From: Halanaerobium sp964649895
Lineage (GTDB): Bacteria; Bacillota; Halanaerobiia; Halanaerobiales; Halanaerobiaceae
DNA length: 42,453 nt
Direction of reading: 5' to 3'
Assembly (NCBI GenBank): GCA_964649895.1
Contig: CAZYRX010000011.1
Location: forward strand, 1-42,453
A program made the translations under genes and the position numbers. The notes beneath the pieces were generated by a model. It searched no databases. It was not told the origin of the DNA and saw only the letters and a program-made list of their open reading frames with translations. Positions 9,242-18,043 of this stretch are shown one piece after another (within the stretch, counting starts at the first letter, position 1; every line of letters starts with the position of its first letter).

Positions 9242-10432
9242 ATGAAGAAACGCTTATTGAGTGTTTTAATTTTAACTTTTTTGTTACTAGCACAATTTTC
9301 AATTTTTACACTGGCAGCTGATCCAATAAAAATTGGTGGTACCTCTAGTATGGTTGGTATACTGGGCTCAATCGGAGAAATGGTTTTAAGGGGAGCTCAA
9401 CTGGCTGTAGACATGGCAAATGAAGATGGCGGAATTCACGGTCAAGAAATTGAGTATACCAATATTGATGGTCAAAGTAATCAAACCGTTATTTCTAATG
9501 CCGCAATAAGATTGATTGAAGAAGAAGACGTTATTGCTGGGGTAGGTCCAGTGGATATCAATTATCTATCAGCAGCAGCCCCAATATTTGAAAACAACAA
9601 AACTGTTCTGATGGATCCAACAGCTACAACACCAAGTATAGCTGCAATGGGTGATTATATCTTTATGACTCCTTTTGGTGATGATGCTCAGGCTAGAGCA
9701 CTGGCAAAATATGTTGCTGAAGAGCTCGGATTTGATAATATTGCAATTATTAAAGATGTAAATGCTGATTATAGTATTACTTTGGCAGAGCATTTCATTG
9801 AAGCTTTTAAAGAATTTACAGACAAAGAAAATCCAATTGCTGTAGAAGAAAACTATCAAACTGGTGATCAGGATTATACAGCTCAAATGACAAGAATTAG
9901 ACAGCACAGTGATATTGATGCATTATTTATTATTCCTCCTTTACCACAGGATGCACCTGTTATTGCAAATCAGGCAAGACGTTTTGGTATAGATGTACCA
10001 ATTATTTATCCTGATGCAGGAGATTTTGATGAAGTAATAGAGATCGGCGGAGAATCTGTAGAAGGAGCATATATTTCTTCTCACTTTGCTGTTGAAGAAG
10101 CAATGACCGATATTGCCAATGAGTTTGTAGCAAAGTTTGAAGCAGAGTACGGCTATACTCCAGGTGGATTTGAAGGACTAGGTTTTGATTCTGCTCAAAT
10201 CATCTTAGAGGCAATTAGAAAAATTGATGAAGATGAATGGCAGGCAATGGATTTAGCTGAGCAAAGAATGGCGGTACAGCAGTCACTGATCAATAATGAA
10301 TTTAATAATTTAATTGTGCCAATAAAATATGAACCTAACCTACCACCAACCAAACCTGTAGTAATAAAACAGATTCAGGATGGCGAAAGAGTATTTGTTA
10401 AAACAATGTGGCCGGAAGATTTTGAAAAATAA
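9242..10432 (+). CDS. Branched-chain amino acid/amide ABC transporter substrate-binding protein (LivK type)
   Basis: Extracytoplasmic receptor of the Liv-type importer, periplasmic-binding fold type I. 396 residues. The signal peptide runs to about residue 25 (FTLAAD) and ends in an AxA-like SPase I site without a lipobox cysteine. The mature protein starts PIKIGGTSSMVGILGSIGEM, the usual Peripla_BP_6 opening, and has the hinge-region GGFEGLGFDSAQIILEAI near the C-terminus. A GGGGG ribosome site precedes ATG 9242. Ligands of this family range from branched-chain amino acids to amides and urea; the amidase gene immediately upstream argues for an amide, but the ligand cannot be read from sequence. 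Confidence 0.9.
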   Translation: MKKRLLSVLILTFLLLAQFSIFTLAADPIKIGGTSSMVGILGSIGEMVLRGAQLAVDMANEDGGIHGQEIEYTNIDGQSNQTVISNAAIRLIEEEDVIAGVGPVDINYLSAAAPIFENNKTVLMDPTATTPSIAAMGDYIFMTPFGDDAQARALAKYVAEELGFDNIAIIKDVNADYSITLAEHFIEAFKEFTDKENPIAVEENYQTGDQDYTAQMTRIRQHSDIDALFIIPPLPQDAPVIANQARRFGIDVPIIYPDAGDFDEVIEIGGESVEGAYISSHFAVEEAMTDIANEFVAKFEAEYGYTPGGFEGLGFDSAQIILEAIRKIDEDEWQAMDLAEQRMAVQQSLINNEFNNLIVPIKYEPNLPPTKPVVIKQIQDGERVFVKTMWPEDFEK

Positions 10433-10447
10433 TGAGAAAATACTTGG

Positions 10448-10469
10448 GGTGAACAGTGCGCTGTTCACC
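10448..10469 (+). terminator. Intercistronic hairpin after the binding-protein gene
   Basis: A perfect 9-bp stem, GGTGAACAG with CTGTTCACC, closes a TGCG loop, followed by TCATCTTT. It lies 15 nt after the binding-protein stop and 31 nt before the LivG-type gene. Like the hairpin at 1819-1842 it probably raises binding-protein yield by partial termination or mRNA protection. Confidence 0.65.
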
Positions 10470-10500
10470 TCATCTTTGAGCTTATCAGAAAGGAGTTACA

Positions 10501-11277
10501 ATGAATAGACAGTTATTAAAACTCGACAAACTAACAAAAAAATTCGGCGGTTTAACGGCCGTCCAGGATTTTTCCATGACATTAGAAGAAGGAGAACTAT
10601 TAGGATTAATTGGCCCAAATGGGGCAGGGAAGACTACTACATTTAATCTGATAAGTGGAAATTTAGCTGTAAGCTCAGGTAGTATTATTTATAGAGGTGA
10701 TGATATTACCGATTTAAGACCAGACCAAATTGCAGATATAGGGATTGCCAGGACTTTTCAGAATATAAGACTTATGACAGGGATGACTGTATTAGAAAAT
10801 ATGCAGCTGGCTTTCCATATTTGGAATGACTATAATATTTTAGACACGATTTTTAGAACAACAAAATTTCTCGAAAAAGAAGAAAAATATTTAAAAGAAA
10901 TAGATAAAACTTTAGAACATTTTAATATTCTTCAGCATAAAGAAGATAAAGTGGATGATCTTCCACCAGGAATTCAGCGTAAAGCTGATATTGCCAGGGC
11001 AATTTTACTTAAACCGGACCTTATATTATTGGATGAACCTACTGCAGGTATGAACCCTTCGGAAACAGATGAACTTGTTGATATAATAAAATGGATTAAC
11101 AAAGATTTAAAGATATCTACAATTCTAGTTGAACATGATATGCGGGTAATAATGAATATTTGTCCCAGAATTATAGTAATGGAGCAGGGAGATATTATCG
11201 CAGAAGGAAGTCCAGAACATGTTCAGTCAGATGAAAAGGTTATCGAAGCTTATTTAGGTAAAAGCTATCAGATATAG
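10501..11277 (+). CDS. livG: Liv-type ABC transporter ATP-binding protein (LivG type)
   Basis: One of two ATPases that power the amide/amino-acid importer. 258 residues. Walker A GPNGAGKTT is at about 38-46, the Q-loop in IARTFQNIRLM, Walker B LILLDEPTAGMNP at about 175-187, and the H-loop in ILVEHDM. The C-terminal EGSPEHVQSDEKVIEAYLG tail is the standard LivG end. The signature motif reads LPPGIQRK instead of the usual LSYGQQR, keeping only the glycine and the following Q-R; the rest of the enzyme looks intact. It is encoded upstream of the LivF partner by 29 nt. Confidence 0.94.
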   Translation: MNRQLLKLDKLTKKFGGLTAVQDFSMTLEEGELLGLIGPNGAGKTTTFNLISGNLAVSSGSIIYRGDDITDLRPDQIADIGIARTFQNIRLMTGMTVLENMQLAFHIWNDYNILDTIFRTTKFLEKEEKYLKEIDKTLEHFNILQHKEDKVDDLPPGIQRKADIARAILLKPDLILLDEPTAGMNPSETDELVDIIKWINKDLKISTILVEHDMRVIMNICPRIIVMEQGDIIAEGSPEHVQSDEKVIEAYLGKSYQI

Positions 11278-11306
11278 CAGTAACAATTTTAGAAGGGAGC
11301 AGACTA

Positions 11307-12041
11307 ATGGTTAAAGATTCTAATAGTAATCAAAATTTATTAACACTAGAAAATATAGAATCAGGTTATGGTCATGTTAAGGTCTTACATAATGTTTCAC
11401 TTAAGGTGAAACAAGGCCAGATTGTAACGATAGTTGGGGCAAATGGTGTAGGTAAATCAACGACCATAAAAACAATTCTGGGTTTAATTAAAGCTAAAAG
11501 TGGAGAGATTAAGTTTAAAGGTGAAACTATAAATGGTTTAGAAACATATGAAATAGTTGCAAAAGGGATTGGTTATTCGCCGGAGGGAAGAGAAGTTTTT
11601 GGTAATTTAAATGTTTATGAAAATCTTCGTATTGGAGCATATACTGTTGACCAGAAAGATTTTACTGAAAGATTAGAAGAAGTGTATAAGCTTTTCCCAA
11701 GGCTCAGAGAAAGAAAAAATCAGGAAGCAAGTTCTTTATCTGGGGGAGAACAGCAGATGCTGGCAATTGCCAGAGCTTTAATGCAGGATCCTGATCTACT
11801 TATACTTGATGAACCTTCATTAGGCCTTGCACCAATAATAGCAGAAGAGATTTTTAATAGACTTGCAGAAATTAATAAAATGGGCACAACTATTTTATTA
11901 ATTGAACAAAATGTAAGTCTGGCACTACAGCTTTCAGACCATGCTTATGTTATGGAAAAAGGAAAGTTTGTATTGGATCAAAAAGCTTCGGTATTAGCAC
12001 AAAATGATTATGTTAAAAAAACATATATGGGAATTGCTTAG
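11307..12041 (+). CDS. livF: Liv-type ABC transporter ATP-binding protein (LivF type)
   Basis: Second ATPase of the importer, pairing with the LivG-type subunit. 244 residues. It has Walker A GANGVGKST, a canonical signature SLSGGEQQMLAIARAL, Walker B LLILDEPSLGLAP and the LIEQN segment where LivF proteins naturally replace the H-loop histidine by glutamine. The central IGYSPEGREVFGNLNVYENL block is diagnostic for LivF over other ABC ATPases. It starts at ATG 11307 behind AGAAGGGAG and ends 18 nt before the first permease gene. Confidence 0.95.
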   Translation: MVKDSNSNQNLLTLENIESGYGHVKVLHNVSLKVKQGQIVTIVGANGVGKSTTIKTILGLIKAKSGEIKFKGETINGLETYEIVAKGIGYSPEGREVFGNLNVYENLRIGAYTVDQKDFTERLEEVYKLFPRLRERKNQEASSLSGGEQQMLAIARALMQDPDLLILDEPSLGLAPIIAEEIFNRLAEINKMGTTILLIEQNVSLALQLSDHAYVMEKGKFVLDQKASVLAQNDYVKKTYMGIA

Positions 12042-12059
12042 CTAGAAGGGAGTATTTTA

Positions 12060-12953
12060 ATGGACTTAACATATATTTTACAACAGATATTAAATGCTTT
12101 AAGTTTGGGGAGTATGCTTGCACTTTTAGCTGTCGGGTATACTATGATTTATGGTGTTTTAGGATTAATTAACTTTGCTCATGGCGAAGTTTTTATGATT
12201 GGTGCATTTACAGCCATGTATGCAATTACAGGTTTAGGGCTTTCTCTGCCGCTCGCACTTATACTAGCTGTTATGGCTTCAGTACTGGCAGGAGTTTTAT
12301 TAGAAAAATTTTGCTATCGTCCGGTACAGGGTTCTGGAGATATAACATTATTTATTACTTCACTTGCTGCCTCAATAGGAATTAGAAGTTTCTTTGTTAT
12401 GCTGTTTGGCAGCCGTTCTCGTCAATTTCCAATGCCCGAATATCTGCAGGGGATACGTTTTTGGGGAGATATATTAATTACAGATTTGAACTTGATAATT
12501 TTTATTTTCACAGTAATAATAACTGTAACTCTAAGCTTTTTTATAAGAAATACTAAATTAGGAATTGCAATGAGAGGTGTTTCTTATAGTAAAGAGACAG
12601 CTGAATCAATGGGTATTAATAGTAATTCGATTATTGTAGCAACATTTATTATTGGTTCCGCACTTGCTGCAGTTGCTGGAGTTGCCTGGGGATTGCAGTA
12701 CGGAAATGTACGGCCTGCAATGGGTTATCATCCAGGTATTAGTGGTTTCATTGCAGCTGTACTTGGTGGAATTGGTAATATAACTGGAGCAGCGATCAGC
12801 GGCTTTTTGTTGGGAGTAGGACAGGTGCTATTTGTAGCATTCTTACCATCTGTTTATTCAGGTTTGCGTCCACTTTTTGTTTGGATAGTATTGTTTATAA
12901 TACTATTTTATAAACCAACCGGTCTTTTCAGATCTAATATTAAATGGGAGTAG
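12060..12953 (+). CDS. livH: Liv-type ABC transporter permease (LivH type)
   Basis: First membrane subunit of the importer. 297 residues with about eight hydrophobic helices. It opens with LQQILNALSLGSMLALLAVGYTM, followed by the conserved YGVLGLINFAHGE motif, and has the cytoplasmic MRGVSYSKETAESMGIN loop near 175-190 that contacts the ATPases. It closes with GLRPLFVWIVLFIILFYKPTGLF, the normal LivH end. It starts at ATG 12060 after AGAAGGGAG and is 6 nt upstream of the LivM-type gene, so the two are surely co-transcribed. Confidence 0.94.
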   Translation: MDLTYILQQILNALSLGSMLALLAVGYTMIYGVLGLINFAHGEVFMIGAFTAMYAITGLGLSLPLALILAVMASVLAGVLLEKFCYRPVQGSGDITLFITSLAASIGIRSFFVMLFGSRSRQFPMPEYLQGIRFWGDILITDLNLIIFIFTVIITVTLSFFIRNTKLGIAMRGVSYSKETAESMGINSNSIIVATFIIGSALAAVAGVAWGLQYGNVRPAMGYHPGISGFIAAVLGGIGNITGAAISGFLLGVGQVLFVAFLPSVYSGLRPLFVWIVLFIILFYKPTGLFRSNIKWE

Positions 12954-12959
12954 GTATAT

Positions 12960-13991
12960 ATGAAATTAATAGGAGATTACAGCAAAAAATTTTTTGCAAA
13001 CCGTAAAAAAGCAACGATAAGCACTTTATTTATTTTTTTATTACTGCTTTTTCTTTTATCAAATTTATTAGGTGGTTATTATAACAGGATATTGCTGTTA
13101 TTTGGTATCAATGTTATCTTAACACTAAGTTTGAATATAACAAATGGTTATGCGGGTATTTTTTCATTAGGTCATGGTGGATTGATGCTTGCTGGTGGAT
13201 ATACAACTGCTCTATTAACTCTTCCGGTAGAGTTTAAAGCAAGTACTTTAAATCTTCCACTCTGGTTAGAACAGGCACAATTTCCATTTTTGTTTTCAAT
13301 GATATGTGCAGGTATAATAGCAATGGTTGTTGGTTTAACTATTCTTTTGCCTGCGTTTAGATTAAAAGGCCACTATTTTATTCTTGCATCACTTGGAATA
13401 AATATTATTATGATCAATATTGCAGAAAATGTTAGACCGATTACAAATGGTGCTACTGGTCTGAGAGGAGCTCCAGCATATACAAATATCTGGTGGATTT
13501 TTGGAATTGCTATTTTTCTTATTTATCTAATCTGGACCTTACTCACTTCTAGATTTGGAAGGGCAATAAAAGCTATTGGTAAAGACCAGGGACTTGCTGA
13601 AGCAATGGGAGTAAATAGTGCAAAATATAAGGCATATGCTTTTATGATCAGCAGCTTTTTTACCGGTGTTGGAGGTGCACTCTGGACCCATCTTATTCTT
13701 ACCATAAGTCCGTCTTCATTTGATCTACTTGTTGTTTTTCAGATCATTATGATGCTTGTTATTGGAGGAGTTTCCAGTATAAGTGGTTCAATACTTGGGG
13801 CAGCTATAATAACAACCATCCTTGAACTTTTACAGCCGCTGCAGGAAGGTATGAATGTTTTGGGTTTGGAAATACCGAGAATGTTTGGATTAACACAGGT
13901 GCTGCTTGCGGTATTTTTAATAATAGTTATGATTTATAAACCTGACGGTATAATGGGAGAAAAAGAGATCAAGCTTTTTTCAATAGAATAA
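12960..13991 (+). CDS. livM: Liv-type ABC transporter permease (LivM type)
   Basis: Second membrane subunit, partner of the LivH-type protein. 343 residues with a short basic N-terminus and about nine hydrophobic helices. Family motifs are ILTLSLNITNGYAGIFSLGH near 60-75, the loop SRFGRAIKAIGKDQGLAEAMG near 200-220 and GGVSSISGSILGAAI near 270. The ribosome site GGGAGTAGG overlaps the stop of the preceding gene. A terminator follows 50 nt downstream, so this is the last gene of the operon that starts at 8315. Confidence 0.94.
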   Translation: MKLIGDYSKKFFANRKKATISTLFIFLLLLFLLSNLLGGYYNRILLLFGINVILTLSLNITNGYAGIFSLGHGGLMLAGGYTTALLTLPVEFKASTLNLPLWLEQAQFPFLFSMICAGIIAMVVGLTILLPAFRLKGHYFILASLGINIIMINIAENVRPITNGATGLRGAPAYTNIWWIFGIAIFLIYLIWTLLTSRFGRAIKAIGKDQGLAEAMGVNSAKYKAYAFMISSFFTGVGGALWTHLILTISPSSFDLLVVFQIIMMLVIGGVSSISGSILGAAIITTILELLQPLQEGMNVLGLEIPRMFGLTQVLLAVFLIIVMIYKPDGIMGEKEIKLFSIE

Positions 13992-14041
13992 AAATATTTT
14001 ATAAACTTTAATTATTTTTTAATATCTAAATATTTGCTATG

Positions 14042-14096
14042 AACCCCTTAGGGTAGACAGATTTAATTATAAAAACCTGTCTGTTTTAAAGGGGTT
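14042..14096 (+). terminator. Two-tier intrinsic terminator after the liv operon
   Basis: Outer stem AACCCCTT/AAGGGGTT (14042-14049 with 14089-14096) encloses an inner stem AGACAG/CTGTCT (14055-14060 with 14077-14082), followed by a T tract to 14100. The architecture matches the terminator at 6516-6574. Confidence 0.85.
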
Positions 14097-14196
14097 TTTT
14101 ATGTAATAACCCATGAATTTCTGCTTTTAAATGATATAATAATACCATAAAAGCAAAAATTTTATTAAAAGTTTAGGATTTCTTAATATTTACCAT

Positions 14197-14204
14197 GCTA
14201 TACT
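14197..14204 (+). promoter_or_regulatory. Probable extended -10 promoter of the efflux operon
   Basis: TATACT at 14199-14204 is preceded by G-C in an ATGC context, giving a TGn extended -10. No good -35 hexamer lies 16-18 bp upstream, which is acceptable for extended -10 promoters or could mean that an activator, such as the operon's own response regulator, is needed. Confidence 0.45.
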
Positions 14205-14235
14205 CTTTTTAAGAGATGAATATAGGGGTGAAGAT

Positions 14236-16566
14236 ATGATATATAAAATATTAAAAAAGGATTTTGCTAAGAAAAAAATTATAAACTCTGCAGTTTTTCT
14301 TTTCATTATGCTTTCTGCTTTACTGATGGCAGCCGGGACAAATATGTTAATCGAATTAAGCAATTCTCTTGATTATCTATTTGAAGAGGCATCAGCACCA
14401 CATTTTGTCCAGTATCACTCTGGAAGGATTGATCAAAATGAAATTGATCAATGGTCAGCAGAGAATTCACTGATTGAAAAACAGCAGACTGGAGAGATGG
14501 TTAATATTGAAGGGTCTAATATATATATTAACAGCAGTGAATCAGAAAAAGATACTGTTATGGAGATGGCCTTTGTTAAACAAAATGAATCTTTTGATTT
14601 TTTGCTTGATTTAAATAATCAAAAAATAGAGCTGGCTAAAGGAGAGATTGCTGTACCGATCTATTATATGCAGAAAAGAAATTTATCTTCTGGAGATCAG
14701 CTTATTATTAAAAATGAAAGACAAGAACTTAGCTTTACCATCAAAAATTTTGTTAGAGATGTGCAGATGAATCCCTCTATTATAAGTTCTAAGCGCTTTG
14801 TGGTAAGTGAAAGTGATTTTGATATACTTAAAAATAATTTTGGAGAACTTGAGTATTTAATAAGTTTCCAGCTAAATAATATAGATCAGTTAAATAACTT
14901 CAGTAATCAATACAGCAGTTCAAATTTACCTCAAAAAGGCCCAACAATAGATATTGAACTTCTGCAGTTATTAAATAGTCTAACCGATGGATTGATAGCA
15001 GCAGTTGTTATATTAATCAGCATTTTATTAAATCTAATTGCATTACTCTGCTTGAGATTTATCATTATTCTTACAATAGAAGAAGATTATAAGGATATAG
15101 GGGTAATGAAAGCGGTGGGAATTTTTCAATCTGACATAAAGAAAATTTATTTATCAAAATATATCATAATTGCACTGACAGCAAGTTTAAGTGGTTATCT
15201 ATTATCATTATTGGTCAATAAAGTTTTCTCAAAAAATATTATGCTTTATATTGGTTCGGCTCCAAAAACATTCACTCAGTCTATTTTAGCCCTGATATCT
15301 GCATTATTAATTGCATTAATCGTCATTGGATTTTCTCTGTTTATTCTCAGAAGATTAGCAAAAATATCAGCTGTTGAAACAATGAGAATGGGAAGTACAG
15401 TTAATACTATTAGCAATAAATCAAGAATATCTTTATTTAAAAACAATATAATTCCTACAAATATATTTTTAGGTATAAGGGATGTTTTGATTAGATTTAA
15501 ACTCTATGCAATTTTGTTTTTTGTATTCATCTTAAGCACTTTTATTATAATTTTGCCTATGAATTTCCTCAATACTATTAGCTCTTCCGAAATGGTCTCT
15601 TATATGGGGATGGTAAAGAGTGATATTATTATGGATTTAAGACAGTCGGATAATATTCAAGAGCGTTTTAAAGAGATTCAAGATTATCTTAAAAATGATC
15701 CCGATGTAGATAAATACAATTCATACATCACTTCTAAATTCGAAATAGTTAATACTGAAGGTTATCGAGAAAATATTTATCTAGAAACTGGAGACTTTTC
15801 AGTTTTCCCCATCGATTATATTGCTGGCTCTGCTCCTCTTTTAGATAATGAGATTGCATTATCTTATCTGAGTGCAGAAGAACAGTCCAAGAATATTGGG
15901 GATACATTAGAGCTGATTATAGATCAGGTAAGCAGAACTATGATTGTAACTGGAATTTATCAGGACATTACCAATGGAGGAAAAACAGCAAAAGCTGATA
16001 TAAGTCCAGATTATGAAACAGCAGTCTGGTATAACATTAATCTTAATGTAAACAAAAATATCAAAGATAAGGTGATTGAATATGAAAATATTTTTGATGA
16101 AGTAAAGATATATGATATTGGAGATTACTTTATACAGACTTTTGGTACTACAATTGAACAATTGACATTGCTGATGATTACTGCAGTTATCATTGCTTTA
16201 CTTGTGACAGTTTTAATTACATCACTATTTTTAAAAACCTTAATTGCAAAGGATAGATCACAAATTGCAATCAAAAAAAGTATTGGAATCTCAGAAAAAG
16301 ATATTAAAATCGAATATCTAACAAAATCGTTGGTTATTTTAAATACCGCTATAATAATCGGAACAATAATCTCGAATACTCTGGGACAAAATATTGTGAG
16401 TACAGCATTATCAATAATAGGTGCTCCTAAAATTGAATTTGTTATTAATCCGCTGGAAGCTTATATCTTAAGTCCAATAATTATGATTACAGCAGTTACT
16501 GTGACTGCTTTATTAAGTATAAAGTCAATTAAAGAATTCAGCATTGTTGATATTAATGCAGAATAA
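14236..16566 (+). CDS. MacB/FtsX-type ABC transporter permease with two large extracytoplasmic domains
   Basis: Membrane subunit of a mechanotransmission-type ABC transporter, usually involved in export or removal of antimicrobial peptides, lipoproteins or wall-active compounds. 776 residues in two similar halves: helix about 17-40, extracytoplasmic domain about 45-248, helices near 252-285, 310-330 and 350-380 (FtsX core), then helix about 420-445, second extracytoplasmic domain about 446-635, and helices near 640-670, 695-718 and 740-768. Eight helices and two loops differ from the ten-helix single-loop BceB layout. The substrate is unknown. It is 13 nt upstream of its ATPase and shares the operon with a two-component system. 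Confidence 0.85.
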   Translation: MIYKILKKDFAKKKIINSAVFLFIMLSALLMAAGTNMLIELSNSLDYLFEEASAPHFVQYHSGRIDQNEIDQWSAENSLIEKQQTGEMVNIEGSNIYINSSESEKDTVMEMAFVKQNESFDFLLDLNNQKIELAKGEIAVPIYYMQKRNLSSGDQLIIKNERQELSFTIKNFVRDVQMNPSIISSKRFVVSESDFDILKNNFGELEYLISFQLNNIDQLNNFSNQYSSSNLPQKGPTIDIELLQLLNSLTDGLIAAVVILISILLNLIALLCLRFIIILTIEEDYKDIGVMKAVGIFQSDIKKIYLSKYIIIALTASLSGYLLSLLVNKVFSKNIMLYIGSAPKTFTQSILALISALLIALIVIGFSLFILRRLAKISAVETMRMGSTVNTISNKSRISLFKNNIIPTNIFLGIRDVLIRFKLYAILFFVFILSTFIIILPMNFLNTISSSEMVSYMGMVKSDIIMDLRQSDNIQERFKEIQDYLKNDPDVDKYNSYITSKFEIVNTEGYRENIYLETGDFSVFPIDYIAGSAPLLDNEIALSYLSAEEQSKNIGDTLELIIDQVSRTMIVTGIYQDITNGGKTAKADISPDYETAVWYNINLNVNKNIKDKVIEYENIFDEVKIYDIGDYFIQTFGTTIEQLTLLMITAVIIALLVTVLITSLFLKTLIAKDRSQIAIKKSIGISEKDIKIEYLTKSLVILNTAIIIGTIISNTLGQNIVSTALSIIGAPKIEFVINPLEAYILSPIIMITAVTVTALLSIKSIKEFSIVDINAE

Positions 16567-16579
16567 AAGGAGGTAAATT

Positions 16580-17344
16580 ATGGAAAATATACTGGAAACA
16601 AATAATTTATGTAAAACTTATCTTGTCAATAATAGACAGTATCATATTTTAAAGAATATTAATTTGACGGTTAAAGAAGGAGAGTTCATTTCGGTTATGG
16701 GTCCATCTGGTTCAGGGAAAAGTACTTTGTTATATAATATCAGTGGAATGGATAAAATGACAGCAGGAGAAGTTAATTTCGGCGGAGAAAAATTAAGTGA
16801 GATGTCAGAAAATGAATTATCTGAACTGCGTTTAAATAAAATGGGATTTGTTTTTCAGCAGATCAATTTACTGAAAAATTTAGGAATCATAGATAATATA
16901 ATAATCTCTGCTTATATGGCTGGTCATAAGAATAAGAGTCTTATCAAAGATAGAGCATTGAATTTAATGAAAAAGACGGGAATTATCGATTTAGCTGATA
17001 ATGAAATAACTCAAGTATCTGGTGGTCAGCTGCAGAGGGCAGCTATCTGTAGAGCTCTGATCAATTCACCCCAGATTCTTTTTGGAGATGAGCCGACTGG
17101 TGCATTAAATTCCAGTGCTGCTGAGGATGTGATGCAGGTTTTTCATGATATTAATCAGGAGGGTACAACGGTTCTGCTGGTGACCCATGATGTAAAAATT
17201 GCTGCTCAAAGCGAAAGAATTCTCTATATGCTGGATGGAAATATTGAAGGAGAATATATAATGGATAAATATAATTATTTAGAAGATGATCTTAAAGAAA
17301 GAGAGAGTCGGCTGACAAAGTGGTTATTAAATATGGGCTTTTAG
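16580..17344 (+). CDS. MacB/LolD-type ABC transporter ATP-binding protein
   Basis: ATPase for the FtsX-type permease encoded just upstream. 254 residues. Walker A GPSGSGKST, Q-loop FVFQQINLL, signature QVSGGQLQRAAICRAL, Walker B ILFGDEPTGALNS and H-loop LLVTHDVK are all present; the GDEPTGALNS form is characteristic of the MacB/LolD/BceA group. The C-terminal 30 residues (NYLEDDLKERESRLTKWL) are a charged extension. It starts at ATG 16580 behind a perfect AAAGGAGG and is followed after 15 nt by the response regulator. Confidence 0.93.
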   Translation: MENILETNNLCKTYLVNNRQYHILKNINLTVKEGEFISVMGPSGSGKSTLLYNISGMDKMTAGEVNFGGEKLSEMSENELSELRLNKMGFVFQQINLLKNLGIIDNIIISAYMAGHKNKSLIKDRALNLMKKTGIIDLADNEITQVSGGQLQRAAICRALINSPQILFGDEPTGALNSSAAEDVMQVFHDINQEGTTVLLVTHDVKIAAQSERILYMLDGNIEGEYIMDKYNYLEDDLKERESRLTKWLLNMGF

Positions 17345-17359
17345 AATGGAGGCTGAGAT

Positions 17360-18043
17360 ATGGATAAGATATTATTAGTTGAAGATGAAAAAGAGCTGGC
17401 CCAGGTAACAAAAGACTATTTTGCAAACAGAGGTTATTTGCTGCAAATTATTGAAGATGGACAGGAAGCACTTGATTATCTAATGCTCAACTCTGTTAAA
17501 CTGCTTATTCTTGATATTATGCTTCCAAATGTAGATGGCTTTACTATCTGTGAAGCGGTGAGAGCAAAATCAAATATACCGATAATTATCATAAGTGCTA
17601 AAACTGGAGAAGATGCAAGAATCATGGGCATAGAACTTGGAGCTGATGATTATTTAGAAAAACCTTATTCTGTAAAAGAGCTTTTTGTCAGAGTTAAGTC
17701 ACAACTACGCAGAGCATATGAGATGCAGGTTGATTTAGAAATAATAATAAAGGGAGAACTCTTAATAGATGTTGGCAAAAGGCAGGTCTATCTAAAAGAT
17801 AAACCTGTTCAGCTGGCGGCTAAAGAGTTTGAAATCTTGAAAATACTTGTAGAAAACAGTGGTAGAGCAGTTAAAAAAGAAAAGTTGTTTAATTTAGTTT
17901 GGGGGATAAATAGTGATAGTGATTATTCAACATTAACTGTTCATATCAATAAGTTAAGAGAAAAAATAGAAAAAAATCCAAAAAAACCTGAACGGATCAA
18001 AACCGTTTGGGGAGTGGGCTATAGATTTGAGGAATCTAAATGA
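17360..18043 (+). CDS. OmpR/PhoB-family response regulator
   Basis: DNA-binding half of a two-component system, most likely controlling this efflux operon. 227 residues: receiver domain about 1-115 with the acidic pair E8/D9, phospho-acceptor Asp52 in LLILDIMLP and Lys in LEKPYSV; winged-helix effector domain about 130-225 with the typical RQVYLKDKPVQLAAKEFEIL, LTVHINKLREKIE and VWGVGYRFE ends. It starts at ATG 17360 behind GGAGG. Its stop overlaps the kinase start by 4 nt (ATGA), so the two are translationally coupled. Confidence 0.95.
   Translation: MDKILLVEDEKELAQVTKDYFANRGYLLQIIEDGQEALDYLMLNSVKLLILDIMLPNVDGFTICEAVRAKSNIPIIIISAKTGEDARIMGIELGADDYLEKPYSVKELFVRVKSQLRRAYEMQVDLEIIIKGELLIDVGKRQVYLKDKPVQLAAKEFEILKILVENSGRAVKKEKLFNLVWGINSDSDYSTLTVHINKLREKIEKNPKKPERIKTVWGVGYRFEESK

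Noticed and set aside
9569..9907. 112-residue cysteine-rich reverse-strand frame inside the LivK-type gene.
   Set aside because: It lies wholly within a well-supported gene and has no promoter, ribosome site or known motif.
14236..16566. Calling the FtsX-type permease a BceB bacitracin-type sensor/transporter.
   Set aside because: The two-loop, eight-helix duplicated layout and the kinase with an outer sensor do not match the Bce arrangement.
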